Assembly (NCBI RefSeq): GCF_022846615.1
Contig: NZ_AP025637.1
Coordinates: 2,133,001 to 2,197,000, forward strand
Origin: Roseomonas fluvialis
GTDB taxonomy: Bacteria; Pseudomonadota; Alphaproteobacteria; Acetobacterales; Acetobacteraceae
Direction: 5' to 3'
Length of the DNA: 64,000 bases
Positions within the stretch are counted from its first letter, which is position 1, and the number at the start of each line of letters is the position of its first letter. The notes beneath the pieces were generated by a model, which saw nothing but the letters and a program-made list of their open reading frames with translations, was not told where the DNA came from and searched no databases. A program made the translations under genes and the position numbers. Positions 24,996-34,818 of this stretch are shown piece by piece.

Positions 24996-26600
24996 ATGTT
25001 CCGTCGCGACCTGCTCGCCGGTGCCGCGGCCGGCGCCACCGCCGCCGCCCTGCCGCGCTTCGCCATCGCCCAGCCGGCCGCTGCCCGCACGCTGCGCTAC
25101 GTGCCGCACGCCAACATCCCGAACATCGACCCCTTCACCAACACCGCCTTCGTGGCGCGCGACCACGCCTTCCTGGTCTATGACCAGCTCTATGGCATGG
25201 ACGAGCAGTTCCGCCCGCAGCCGCAGATGGTGCAGGGCCATGTGGTCGAGAATGACGGCCTGCTGTGGCGCTTCACCCTGCGTGATGGGCTGAAGTTCCA
25301 CGACAACACCCCGGTGCGCGGGCGCGACTGCATCGCCTCGATCCGCCGCTGGGGCCGGCGCGATGCCTTCGGCCAGGAACTGATGTCGCGCGTGGCCGAC
25401 ATGACCGAGGAAAGCGACCGCGTCTTCGCGATCCGCCTGAACCGCGCCTTCCCCAAGATGCTCGAGGCTTTCTCGAAGGTCACGACATCCTGCCTGTTCA
25501 TCATGCCCGAGCGCCTGGCGAACGTGGACGCCTTCACCAACATCACGGAAGCCGTGGGCAGTGGGCCTTACCGCTTCGTGCAGAACGAATGGGTGCCCGG
25601 GTCTTCGCTGGCCTACGTGCGCAACGCGGACTACGTGCCGCTGTCGTCGGGCACCGCGTCGATGACCGCCGGTCCGAAGGTCGCGCATTTCGACCGCGTG
25701 GAATGGAAGATCATCCCCGACGCCTCGACCGCGGCGGCCGCGCTGCAGTCGGGCGAGATCGACTGGTGGGAACAGCCCACGGCGGACCTGTTCCCGCTGG
25801 TGGCGCGCAACCGCAACGTCGCGGTCGATGTCATCAACGCGACCGGGCTGATCGGCATCTTCCGCCCCAACCACCTGACCGCGCCGTTCAACAACCCCGC
25901 GGTGCGCCGCACGGTGCTGACCGCGATCAACCAGATCGACTTCATGACCGCCGTGATCGGCGATGCGACGGTGCAAGGCTACCCGACGCTCAAGCGCGAG
26001 GGGATCGGCTACTTCGCGCCGGAATCGCCCTCGGCCTCGACCGTCGGGCTCGACCGGCTGAAGAAGTCGATCGACGCCGCGCGCGCGGAACTGCAGGCCG
26101 CGGGTGCGATGGGTGCGCGCCTGGTGCTGCTGAACGCGACCGACCTCGCGTCGATCAACGCGGCCACGCTGGTCGGCGCCGACCTGTTCCGCCGCATGGG
26201 CTTCAACGTGGACCTGGTCAGCACCGACTGGGGCACGCTGGTGGCGCGCCGCGCGAGCAAGAACCCGATCGACCAGGGCGGCTGGTCCGGCTTCTTCACC
26301 TTCTGGTCCGGCGTCGACCACTGGAACCCCGCCAGCCACGCGTCGATCCGCGGGCATGGCGACAATGCCTGGCCGGGCTGGCCGACCATCCCGGCCATGG
26401 AAGCGCAGCGCAACGCCTGGTTCGACGCGCCAAACGATGCCGCCGCACTGGCCGCCACGACCGAGATGCAGCGCATCGCCTTCGACGAGGTGCCCTATGT
26501 GCCGACCGGCATGTACTACCAGCCGACGGCCTACCGGCGGAATCTGACCGGCATGCTGAAGGGGCAGCCGCCGCTGTTCTGGAACATCCGCCGCGCCTGA
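24996..26600 (+). CDS. ABC transporter substrate-binding protein, family 5 (array member 1)
   Basis: 534 residues. Twin-arginine leader FRRDLLAGAAAG, then the SBP family 5 fold with GLKFHDNTPVRGRDC, MPERLA, GSGPYRF and LQSGEIDWWEQP. A periplasmic receptor for peptide-like, opine-like or other medium-sized ligands. First of five tandem paralogues that precede one permease/ATPase set 7 kb downstream. GGAGA precedes the ATG. Ligand unknown. Confidence 0.93.
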   Translation: MFRRDLLAGAAAGATAAALPRFAIAQPAAARTLRYVPHANIPNIDPFTNTAFVARDHAFLVYDQLYGMDEQFRPQPQMVQGHVVENDGLLWRFTLRDGLKFHDNTPVRGRDCIASIRRWGRRDAFGQELMSRVADMTEESDRVFAIRLNRAFPKMLEAFSKVTTSCLFIMPERLANVDAFTNITEAVGSGPYRFVQNEWVPGSSLAYVRNADYVPLSSGTASMTAGPKVAHFDRVEWKIIPDASTAAAALQSGEIDWWEQPTADLFPLVARNRNVAVDVINATGLIGIFRPNHLTAPFNNPAVRRTVLTAINQIDFMTAVIGDATVQGYPTLKREGIGYFAPESPSASTVGLDRLKKSIDAARAELQAAGAMGARLVLLNATDLASINAATLVGADLFRRMGFNVDLVSTDWGTLVARRASKNPIDQGGWSGFFTFWSGVDHWNPASHASIRGHGDNAWPGWPTIPAMEAQRNAWFDAPNDAAALAATTEMQRIAFDEVPYVPTGMYYQPTAYRRNLTGMLKGQPPLFWNIRRA

Positions 26601-26613
26601 GCCGGCGTGCCAC

Positions 26614-26639
26614 CGGGCTGCGCCGCGCGGCGCAGCCCG
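26614..26639 (+). terminator. Stem-loop after array member 1
   Basis: A perfect 11-bp stem, CGGGCTGCGCC with GGCGCAGCCCG, and a GCGC loop lie 13 bases past the stop codon of the first receptor gene. No T-run follows, so it may only slow transcription or protect the 3' end, giving differential expression along the array. Confidence 0.4.
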
Positions 26640-26742
26640 TCCAACATGACGATAACCGCAGGCCCGTTGCGCAGGGGCAGGGCCCTTGCACCGGGCCTGG
26701 CCCCTTGCACATGTGCGGGCGATCTGTTGGAGACTGCGCGCC

Positions 26743-28335
26743 ATGCGCCGCCCCATCCTGCACCGCCGCACCCTGCTTGCCGCCGCATCCCTGGCGCTGG
26801 CGCGCCCCGCGCTGGGCCAGGGCACCGCCGGCGCGGCGCGCGTGCTGAAATTCGTCCCGCAATCCGACCTCGCGGTCCTGGACCCCATCGTCACCACCGC
26901 GAATGTCGCGCGCTACCACGGCTATGCGGTGTGGGACACGCTGTACGGCTTCAACCAGGACTACGCCGCGGAACCCCAGATGGCCGAGGGCCACGAGGTC
27001 GCGCAGGATGGCCGGCACATCACCATCCGCCTGCGCGAGGGGCTGAAGTTCCACGACGGCACGCCGGTTCGCGGGGCGGATTGCGTCGCCTCGATCCGCC
27101 GCTGGGCAGCACGCGACGCGCTCGGGCAAGTGCTGCTGACGCGCATCGAGGAACTGGCCGCGCCGGATGACCGCACCATCCTGCTGCGGCTGTCACGGCC
27201 CTTTCCGCAACTGTTCGCCGCACTGGCCAAGCCCTCCGCGCCGGTCTGCTTCATCATGCCCGAACGGCTCGCCGCCACCGACCCGGCGCGCCCGGTCAGC
27301 GAGATCATCGGCTCCGGCCCCTTCCGCTTCATCGAGCGCATCCCCGGCACGCGCGTGGTCTATGACCGCTTTGCCGACTACGTGCCGCGCGCCGAGGGCA
27401 TCCCGACCTGGACGGCGGGACCCAAGCGCGTGCATTTCGACCGCGTCGAATGGCATATCAAGCCCGATGCGGCGACCGCCGCCGCGGCCCTGCAGGCCGG
27501 CGAGGTCGACTGGTGGGAGAACCCGCAGGGCGAGATGCAGGCCACGCTGCGGCGCAACCGCGGCGTCGTGCTGGAAGTGCCCGACCCGGTCGGCTTCATC
27601 GGCATGGCGCGGTTCAATGCGCTGCATCCGCCTTTCGACAAGCCTGCCATCCGGCGCATCCTGCTGGGGGCGATCGACCAGGATGCCTTCATGGCGGCGG
27701 TGGTCGGCGCCGACCGGTCGCTGTGGCGCGACGATGTCGGGATTTTCCCGCCGGGCACGCCGCTCGCGAATGATGCAGGGCTCGAGCCACTGACCACCGC
27801 GCGCGACCCCGACCGCGTGAAGCGGGAATTGTCGGAAGCCGGCTATGCAGGGGAGAAGGTGGTGTTGCTCGCCGCCACCGATTTCCCGACACTCGCAGCC
27901 ATCGCGACTGTCGGCGCCGAGACGCTCAGGCGCGTCGGCATGGATGTCGAGGTCGTCTCGGGCGAGTGGTCCGCGCTGATCCAGCGGCGCGCGCGGCGCG
28001 ACGCGCCGGAGCGCGGCGGCTGGTCGATGTTCTTCACCTTCTGGACCGGGCTCGACATGCTGAACCCTGGCGTGAACCAGGCGCTGCGCGGCACCGGGGA
28101 CCGCGCCTGGTTCGGCTGGCCGACCATGCCGCGGCTCGAGGAACTGCGCGCCCAATGGTTCGACGCGCCGGACCTGGAGGCCGAGCAGCGCCTGGCACGC
28201 GAGATCCAGACCGAGGCGCTGCGCGAGGCGCCGTACCTGCCGCTCGGCCAGTATTTCCAGGCTACCGCCTATCGCCGCGGCCTGTCGGGCATGCTGAAGG
28301 GGCTGCCGGTGTTCTGGAACATTCAGCGGGGCTGA
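26743..28335 (+). CDS. ABC transporter substrate-binding protein, family 5 (array member 2)
   Basis: 530 residues from the ATG at 26743, chosen because it begins directly at the Arg-rich export leader (LHRRTLLAAASLALA). Family core: GLKFHDGTPVRGADC, MPERLA, GSGPFRFIE and LQAGEVDWWENP. Same architecture as member 1 and the three that follow. Its stop codon sits in the loop of an intrinsic terminator, so this gene may end a transcription unit. Confidence 0.93.
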   Translation: MRRPILHRRTLLAAASLALARPALGQGTAGAARVLKFVPQSDLAVLDPIVTTANVARYHGYAVWDTLYGFNQDYAAEPQMAEGHEVAQDGRHITIRLREGLKFHDGTPVRGADCVASIRRWAARDALGQVLLTRIEELAAPDDRTILLRLSRPFPQLFAALAKPSAPVCFIMPERLAATDPARPVSEIIGSGPFRFIERIPGTRVVYDRFADYVPRAEGIPTWTAGPKRVHFDRVEWHIKPDAATAAAALQAGEVDWWENPQGEMQATLRRNRGVVLEVPDPVGFIGMARFNALHPPFDKPAIRRILLGAIDQDAFMAAVVGADRSLWRDDVGIFPPGTPLANDAGLEPLTTARDPDRVKRELSEAGYAGEKVVLLAATDFPTLAAIATVGAETLRRVGMDVEVVSGEWSALIQRRARRDAPERGGWSMFFTFWTGLDMLNPGVNQALRGTGDRAWFGWPTMPRLEELRAQWFDAPDLEAEQRLAREIQTEALREAPYLPLGQYFQATAYRRGLSGMLKGLPVFWNIQRG

Positions 28336-28354
28336 AGCCCCGCTGACTTTTTTT
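28323..28354 (+). terminator. Rho-independent terminator overlapping the stop codon of array member 2
   Basis: A perfect 10-bp stem, TCAGCGGGGC with GCCCCGCTGA, and a TGAA loop are followed by seven consecutive T. The TGA stop (28333-28335) lies in the loop region, so the last codons form the left arm. A strong, canonical terminator that should separate members 1-2 from members 3-5 of the array. Confidence 0.85.
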
Positions 28355-28357
28355 GCC

Positions 28358-28823
28358 CTCAGGCGCCGGGCGCCCGCATGCGCGGGCTTGGCTTGCGCGC
28401 CGTGTGCTGGTGCGCCGGGGGCTGCGGGCGGGTTGAGCGCGGTCGCGCTGTGCGCTCCCGGATCGTGCATCCGCATGATCCGTGCCTTGCGACCTCAGGC
28501 GCCGGGCGCCCGCATGTGCGGGCTTGGCTTGCGCGCCGTGTGCTGGTGCGCCGGGGGCTGCGGGCGGGTTGAGCGCGGTCGCGCTGTGCGCTCCCGGATC
28601 GTGCATCCGCACGATCCGTGCCTTGCGACCTCAGGCGCCGGGCGCCCGCATGCGCGGGCTTGGCTTGCGCGCGGTGTGCTGGTGCGCCGGGGGCTGCGGG
28701 CGGGTTGGGCGCGGTCGCGCTGTGCGCTCCCGGATCGTGCATCCGCTCGATCCGTGCCTTGCGACCTCAGGCGCCGGGCGCCCGCATGCGCGGGCTTGGC
28801 TTGCGCGCGGTGTGCTGGCGCGC
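28358..28823 (+). repeat. 136-bp tandem repeat, three full copies plus a partial copy
   Basis: Full copies start at 28358, 28494 and 28630, and a 58-bp partial copy starts at 28766. Copies differ by only a few substitutions. Each copy contains GCCCGCATGCGCGGGC, a hairpin with six-base-pair arms, and the conserved tract GTGCGCTCCCGGATC. It fills the gap between receptor genes 2 and 3. A related, inverted sequence occurs near 45.3 kb, so this is a dispersed element that has expanded here. No coding role is evident. Confidence 0.95.
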
Positions 28824-28890
28824 CCCGATGCGGCTTGCCCATCGCGGCGCTGGCTGGTCTGATGCCACGGACAAGGCTCGGGAGACTGAC

Positions 28891-30483
28891 ATGAACCGTC
28901 GTGACCTGTTGAAGGCCTCCGCCGCCGCGGGGGCCGCCGGCGCACTGCCGCGTACCGCGACCGCACAGCCCGCGCAAAACCGCGTGCTCAAGATGGTGCC
29001 GCAGGCCAACCTCACGAGCCTCGACCCGATCTGGACCACGGCGAACATCACCCGCAACCACGGGCACATGATCTACGACAGCCTGTACGGGCTGGATGCC
29101 AACTTCGCCCCGCAACCGCAGATGGCCGAGGGGCACGTGCTCGACGATGGCGGGCGCACCGTCACCATCACGCTGCGCCCGGGGCTGAAGTTCCACGACG
29201 GCGAACCGGTGCGCGCGCAGGACGTGGTGCCCTCCATCACGCGCTGGATGAAGCGCAACCCCTTCGGCCAGAAGCTCGAGACCGTGGTTGATGCACTCGA
29301 GGTCGTGGACGATCGCCGCCTGCGCTTCAAGCTGAAGAGACCCTTCCCACTGCTGTTCAAGGCGCTCGGCCAGGTGTCGAACAGCCCCGCCTTCATCATG
29401 CCCGAGCGTTTGGCGCGCACCGACCCCTTCCAGCAGGTGCGCGAGGCGATCGGCTCCGGTCCGTTCCGCTTCAAGCCGGACGAATACAATTCCGGCAGCC
29501 TAGTCGTGTACGAGCGCTTTGCCGACTACGTGCCATCCCCGGTCGGCACGCCGAGCCTGACCGCCGGCCCCAAGGTTGCGCATTTCGACCGCGTTGAATG
29601 GAACATCATCGTCGATGCCGCGACCGCCGCCGCCGCGCTGCAGACCGGCGAGATCGACTGGTACGAACAGCCGCCGCCCGAGATCCAGCAGCTGCTGCGC
29701 CGCAACCGCACCATCGCGATCGAGGCGATCGATCCGCTGCCGTTGACCGGCATCCTGCGCTTCAACCACCTGCACGCGCCCTTCAACGACAAGAAGCTCC
29801 GCCAGGCGATCCTGCCCGCGATCGCCCAGGAAGACTTCATGCAGGCGATCGTCGGCACCGATGCTGCGACCTATCGCACCGGCGTCGGGCTGTTCACGCC
29901 CGGCACGCCGCTCGCGAACGATGCGGCGCTCGGCGCGCTGGCGGGCCCGCGCAGCGTCGACCGCGCGAAGGCGCTGATGCGCGAGGCCGGCTACACCAAC
30001 CAGCAGATGCGCCTGATCGGGCCGACCGACATCCTGGCCCCTTCCGCCATGACGCAGGTGGGTGCCGACCTGGTGCGGCGCCTCGGCTTCAACGCCGATA
30101 TCGTCCTGACCGACTGGGGCACCACGGTGCAGCGGCGCACCTCGCGCGAACCGGTGGAGCGCGGCGGCTGGTCGATGCTGTTCACCTCCTTCTCGTCGGT
30201 GGATTTCGTCGACCCGGCGGCGCATTTCCCGCTGCGCGGCAACGGCACCAATGCCTGGTTCGGCTGGCCGAACATCCCGAAGCTCGAGGAACTGCGCGAC
30301 GCCTGGTTCGAAGCCCCGGACCTGCCCACCGAACAGCGCCTGGCGCGCGAGATGCAGACCGTCGCGATGGACGAACTGCCCTATGTCCCGGTCGGCTCCT
30401 ACCTGTCGATGACGGCGATCAAGCGCAACCTCACGGGCCGCGTGCCCGGGCTTGCGCTGTTCTGGAACCTTCGGCGCACGTGA
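28891..30483 (+). CDS. ABC transporter substrate-binding protein, family 5 (array member 3)
   Basis: 530 residues. Start at ATG 28891, where a twin-arginine leader begins (NRRDLLKASAAAG); upstream in-frame sequence is repeat DNA. Core motifs GLKFHDGEPVRAQDV, MPERLA, GSGPFRFKP and LQTGEIDWYEQP. Near-identical layout to its neighbours. Followed after 14 bp by member 4, so the two are co-transcribed. GGGAGA precedes the start. Confidence 0.93.
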   Translation: MNRRDLLKASAAAGAAGALPRTATAQPAQNRVLKMVPQANLTSLDPIWTTANITRNHGHMIYDSLYGLDANFAPQPQMAEGHVLDDGGRTVTITLRPGLKFHDGEPVRAQDVVPSITRWMKRNPFGQKLETVVDALEVVDDRRLRFKLKRPFPLLFKALGQVSNSPAFIMPERLARTDPFQQVREAIGSGPFRFKPDEYNSGSLVVYERFADYVPSPVGTPSLTAGPKVAHFDRVEWNIIVDAATAAAALQTGEIDWYEQPPPEIQQLLRRNRTIAIEAIDPLPLTGILRFNHLHAPFNDKKLRQAILPAIAQEDFMQAIVGTDAATYRTGVGLFTPGTPLANDAALGALAGPRSVDRAKALMREAGYTNQQMRLIGPTDILAPSAMTQVGADLVRRLGFNADIVLTDWGTTVQRRTSREPVERGGWSMLFTSFSSVDFVDPAAHFPLRGNGTNAWFGWPNIPKLEELRDAWFEAPDLPTEQRLAREMQTVAMDELPYVPVGSYLSMTAIKRNLTGRVPGLALFWNLRRT

Positions 30484-30497
30484 ACGGGAGAGCGAAC

Positions 30498-32084
30498 ATG
30501 GAACGCAGGACCTTCCTGGGCGGCGCGGCGGGTGTCGCGGCAGCCGGCATATCGGCACCGGCCCTGTCGCAGGGTGCGGCGGCGCGCACGCTGCGCGTCA
30601 TCCCGCAGGCGAACCTCACCAGCCTCGATCCGGTCTGGACCACGGCGGTGGTCACCCGCAACAACGCCTTCCTGATCTACGACCAGATCTGCGCGACCGA
30701 TGCCGCGGGCAACGTGAAGCCGCAGATGGCCGCGGGCTGGGACATCAGCCAGGACCAGCTGACCTGGACCTTCACGCTGCGTGACGGGCTGATGTTCCAC
30801 GACGGCGAGAAGGTTCTCGCCAAGGACTGCGTCGCGTCCATCGAACGTTGGCGCCGGCGCGACCCCTTCATGCAGGTGCTCAGCGCGAATGTCGCGGCGA
30901 TCGAGGCGGTGGACGACACGCGTTTCCGCTTCCGCCTGCACCGGCCCACGCCGCTGCTGTTGATGGCGCTGGGCCAGACACAGTTCCCCTGCTTCGTGAT
31001 GCCCGAGCGCATCGCACGCACCGACGCCTTCACGCAGATCCGCGACACCATTGGCTCCGGTCCCTTCCGCTTCCTGCAGGATGAATGGAACCCCGGGCAG
31101 CGCGCTTCGTGGGCGAAGAACGAACGCTACGTGCCGCGGCAGGAACCGGTCGATGGCTTGGCCGGTGGGCGCGTGCCGCGCATCGACAAGGTCGAGTGGA
31201 CCATCATCACCGACCCCGCGACCAGCGCGAACGCCATCGCGCAGGGCGAACAGGACTACTGGGAATACCCGCTGCACGACCTGCTGCCGATGCTCCGGCG
31301 CAACCGCAACGTGGTGGTCGAGCAGCGGCTGATGGATGGCACCTACGGCATCGCGCGCTTCAACACGTTGCAGCCGCCCTTCAACAACCCGGGCATCCGC
31401 CGCGCGGTGGCGATGGCGGTCGACCAGCGCGACTACCTGCGCGCGGTGGCCGGCGATGATCCGGCCGGCTGGGGCGCCTGCGAAGGCGTGTTCACCTGCG
31501 ACACGCCGCTGGCCAATGAGAACGGGTCCGACCTGCTGAAGGTGCGCAACATCGATCGCGCGCGCGCCGCCCTGCGCGAGGCCGGCTACAACAACGAGAA
31601 GGTGGTGCTGATCGCGCCCGGCGATTATCCGCAGATCAACGCCCTGTCGCTCATGACGGCCGATATCCTGCGGCGGCTGGGGATGAACCTCGAACTCATC
31701 TCGGCCGACTGGGGCACGCTGGTGCAGCGCCGCACCTCCCGCGAGCCGACCGAGCGCGGCGGCTGGTCGATCATCCACACCACGTCGTCGGGCCAGTCGC
31801 TGGCCTTGCCGGTGTTCCACCTGTTCCTGCGCGCAAACGGCAACGACGCCTGGTTCGGCTGGCCCAACGTGCCCGAGGTCGAGCGCCTGCGCGCCGAATG
31901 GGTCGAGAAGGGCGGCGACCCGGCGGAGAGCCGCCGCATCGCCGAGGCGCTGAACCGCGAGGCGATGCAGGCCATGTACTACGTCCCGCTCGGCTACTAC
32001 TGGCAGCCCTCGGCCTGGCGCCGCAACGTGACCGGTGCCTTCCGCGCCCCGGCGACGGTCTTCTGGAACATGGGCAAGAGCTGA
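30498..32084 (+). CDS. ABC transporter substrate-binding protein, family 5 (array member 4)
   Basis: 528 residues. Tat-type leader ERRTFLGGAAG, mature start near QGAAARTLRV. Core: GLMFHDGEKVLAKDC, MPERIA, GSGPFRFLQ. The ligand-lining segment differs from its sisters: QGEQDYWEYP replaces the usual GEIDWWE. This suggests a changed specificity. Gap to member 3 is 14 bp and to member 5 is 175 bp. Confidence 0.93.
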   Translation: MERRTFLGGAAGVAAAGISAPALSQGAAARTLRVIPQANLTSLDPVWTTAVVTRNNAFLIYDQICATDAAGNVKPQMAAGWDISQDQLTWTFTLRDGLMFHDGEKVLAKDCVASIERWRRRDPFMQVLSANVAAIEAVDDTRFRFRLHRPTPLLLMALGQTQFPCFVMPERIARTDAFTQIRDTIGSGPFRFLQDEWNPGQRASWAKNERYVPRQEPVDGLAGGRVPRIDKVEWTIITDPATSANAIAQGEQDYWEYPLHDLLPMLRRNRNVVVEQRLMDGTYGIARFNTLQPPFNNPGIRRAVAMAVDQRDYLRAVAGDDPAGWGACEGVFTCDTPLANENGSDLLKVRNIDRARAALREAGYNNEKVVLIAPGDYPQINALSLMTADILRRLGMNLELISADWGTLVQRRTSREPTERGGWSIIHTTSSGQSLALPVFHLFLRANGNDAWFGWPNVPEVERLRAEWVEKGGDPAESRRIAEALNREAMQAMYYVPLGYYWQPSAWRRNVTGAFRAPATVFWNMGKS

Positions 32085-32259
32085 CGCACCACCCGCGCGG
32101 CGTGGCACGGCATGTGCTGCGTCGCTGCGGGCGCGTTGGCGCGGGCACGGTCCACCGGCAGTCATGCTGGCGGGGGTGCTGGCCGCACGCTTAAGTTTGA
32201 TGCAATGTGACTGCGAACCGGGCAGGCAATCCCCGCCCGTTCGAGACAGGGAGACGGTG

Positions 32260-33852
32260 ATGGACCGCAGAACGTTCCTCAAGGCGGGTGCAGGCGTGGC
32301 GGCGATGGGCGGCATGTCCGCCCCCGCGCTCTCGCAGGGCGCCAACGCGCGCACGCTGCGCTTCGTCCCCCAGGCCAACCTCGCGAATTTCGATCCGATC
32401 TGGGGCACGCAGTACGTGGTGCGCAACGCCGCGGTGCTGGTGTGGGACACGCTGTACGGCTTCGACGAACGCCTGCAGCCCCAGCGGCAGATGGTCGAGG
32501 GCGAGGAGACCTCCTCCGACGGCAAGACCTGGACCTTCAAGCTGCGCGAGGGCCTGCGCTTCCACGATGGCGAGCCCGTGCGTGCGCGCGACGTGGTGGC
32601 CTCGATCAACCGCTGGATGCCGCGCGACCCGATGGGCCAGCTGCTGCGCGCCATCAACGTGGAGCTGAGCGCGGTCGATGACCGTACCTTCCGCTGGGTG
32701 CTGTCCGCTCCCTTCCCCAAGATGACCATGGCGCTCGGCAAGAACGCGACGCCGATGTGCTTCATCATGCCCGAGCGCATCGCCACGCGCTTCGACAGCT
32801 TCACCCAGATCAACGAGTATGTCGGCTCCGGTCCGATGCGCTTCGTGCGCAACGAATGGGTTCCGGGCGCGCGCGCGGTGTTCCAGAAGTTCGACCAGTA
32901 CGTGCCGCGCAACGAACCCGCGTCGTGGCTGGCCGGCGGCAAGCGCATGATGGTGGACCGCGTGGAATGGGTCATCATGCCCGACCCGGCCACCGCCTCC
33001 GCCGCGCTGCAGAACGGCGAGATCGACTGGTGGGAGAACCCGATCACCGACCTGGTGCCGGTGCTGCGGCGTAACCGCAATATCGCGGTCGACATCGCCG
33101 ACCCGCTCGGCAACATCGGCTCGTTCCGCATGAACCACCTGCATGCGCCCTTCAACAACCTGAAGGTGCGCCAGGCGGTGATGACCGCGCTGAGCCAGGA
33201 CGACTACATGGGCGCGGTGGTCGGCAACGATCCCGCGCTGCGCAAGACTCTGGGCGGCTTCTTCACGCCCGACACGCCGCTCTATACCGAGGAAGGCGGC
33301 GAGATGCTGAAGATGGCCAACCTCGAACGCGGCCGACAGCTGCTGCGCGAGTCCGGCTACAACAACGAACCGGTCATCTGCGTGGTCGCGCAGGACCAGC
33401 CGATCACCAAGGCGCAGGGCGACGTCACCGCCGACCTGCTGAAGCGCCTGGGCATGAACGTGGATTTCGTCGCGACCGACTGGGGCACCGTCGGCCAGCG
33501 CCGCGCCATGAAGAACCCGCCCAACCAGGGTGGCTGGAGCATGTTCCACACCTGGCACGCCGGCGCCGACGCCATCAACCCGGTCGTCTACAACGCGGTG
33601 CGCGCCAATGGCGACGGCGCGTGGTTCGGCTGGCCGAACATCCCGGCTGTCGAGGCCGAGGTGCCGAACTGGCTGGCGGCGAACAATCTGCAGGAGGAAC
33701 GCGCCGCGATCGGGCGCCTCAACCGCGCGGCGGTCGAGAACGTGGTCTATTGCCCGACCGGCTTCTTCCTCAGCTACCAGGCCTGGCGGCGCAATGTCTC
33801 GGGCATCGTGAAGGGGCCGATCCCCTTCGCCTGGGGCGTGTCCAAGTCCTGA
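32260..33852 (+). CDS. ABC transporter substrate-binding protein, family 5 (array member 5)
   Basis: 530 residues from ATG 32260, with GGGAGA upstream and a Tat leader DRRTFLKAGAG. Core: GLRFHDGEPVRARDV, MPERIA, LQNGEIDWWENP. It lies only 24 bp before the first permease gene, so it is the most likely cognate receptor of the DppBCDF-type transporter. The other four receptors probably share the same permease. Confidence 0.93.
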   Translation: MDRRTFLKAGAGVAAMGGMSAPALSQGANARTLRFVPQANLANFDPIWGTQYVVRNAAVLVWDTLYGFDERLQPQRQMVEGEETSSDGKTWTFKLREGLRFHDGEPVRARDVVASINRWMPRDPMGQLLRAINVELSAVDDRTFRWVLSAPFPKMTMALGKNATPMCFIMPERIATRFDSFTQINEYVGSGPMRFVRNEWVPGARAVFQKFDQYVPRNEPASWLAGGKRMMVDRVEWVIMPDPATASAALQNGEIDWWENPITDLVPVLRRNRNIAVDIADPLGNIGSFRMNHLHAPFNNLKVRQAVMTALSQDDYMGAVVGNDPALRKTLGGFFTPDTPLYTEEGGEMLKMANLERGRQLLRESGYNNEPVICVVAQDQPITKAQGDVTADLLKRLGMNVDFVATDWGTVGQRRAMKNPPNQGGWSMFHTWHAGADAINPVVYNAVRANGDGAWFGWPNIPAVEAEVPNWLAANNLQEERAAIGRLNRAAVENVVYCPTGFFLSYQAWRRNVSGIVKGPIPFAWGVSKS

Positions 33853-33876
33853 TGCACTGACAGGTAACCCGCGATC

Positions 33877-34818
33877 ATGTTCGCCTATATCGTCCGACGC
33901 GTGCTCGCCACCATCCCCGTGATGGCGGTGGTGGCGCTGTTCGTCTTCTCGCTTCTGTATATCGCGCCGGGCGACCCGGCGGCGGTGATCGCGGGTGACC
34001 AGGCTACCCCTGAGGATGTCGAACGCATCCGCGCAAGCCTCGGCCTCGACCGCCCGTATCTCGTGCGGTTCGGGGCCTGGGTCTACGACATCCTGCGCGG
34101 TGACCTCGGGGTTTCGATCTTCACCAACCTGCCGGTGTCGCTGATGATCAAGCAGCGGCTCGAACCGACCCTGTCGCTGATGGTGGTGACGCTCATCCTT
34201 GCGGTATCCATCGCGGTGCCTATGGGCGTGATCGCTGCGGCGCGGGTGGGCACCTTCATCGACAAGTTCGTCATGGCCTTCGCGGTGCTTGGCTTCTCGG
34301 TGCCGGTCTTCGTGGTGGGCTACCTGCTGGCCTACATCTTCGCGCTCGAACTGGAATGGCTGCCGGTGCAGGGCTACACGCCCTTCGCCAACGGCTTCTT
34401 CCCCTGGATCGAGAACCTCATCCTGCCAGCCATCGCGCTGGGGTCGGTCTATATCGCGCTGATCGCGCGCATCACGCGCGCATCGATGCTGGAAGTGCTC
34501 CAGCAGGACTACATCCGTACCGCGCGGGCGAAGGGGGCGGGGCAGCGCTCCATCCTGTTCCTGCATGCGCTGAAGAACGCGGCGGTGCCGATCGTCACCG
34601 TCATCGGCATCGGCATCGCGCTGCTGATCGGCGGCGCGGTGGTGACCGAGAGCGTCTTTGCCATCCCCGGCCTGGGGCGCCTGACGGTCGATGCGATCCT
34701 GCGGCGCGACTACCCGGTCATCCAGGGCGTGGTGCTGCTGTTCTCCTTCACCTACGTGCTGGTGAACCTGTTCATCGATATTCTCTACACACTGTTCGAC
34801 CCGAGGATCCGCTACTGA
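33877..34818 (+). CDS. Peptide/opine-type ABC transporter permease, DppB family
   Basis: 313 residues with six membrane helices. N-terminal VRRVLATIPVMAVVALFVF is typical of DppB/OppB. The cytoplasmic EAA loop reads YIRTARAKGAGQRSILF. First inner-membrane subunit of the transporter fed by the receptor array. Its TGA overlaps the next ATG by one base. Confidence 0.93.
   Translation: MFAYIVRRVLATIPVMAVVALFVFSLLYIAPGDPAAVIAGDQATPEDVERIRASLGLDRPYLVRFGAWVYDILRGDLGVSIFTNLPVSLMIKQRLEPTLSLMVVTLILAVSIAVPMGVIAAARVGTFIDKFVMAFAVLGFSVPVFVVGYLLAYIFALELEWLPVQGYTPFANGFFPWIENLILPAIALGSVYIALIARITRASMLEVLQQDYIRTARAKGAGQRSILFLHALKNAAVPIVTVIGIGIALLIGGAVVTESVFAIPGLGRLTVDAILRRDYPVIQGVVLLFSFTYVLVNLFIDILYTLFDPRIRY

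Noticed and set aside
28618-28890. Upstream extension of receptor gene 3 into the 136-bp repeat
   Set aside because: The frame there is repeat DNA; the Tat leader and GGGAGA site mark the start at 28891.
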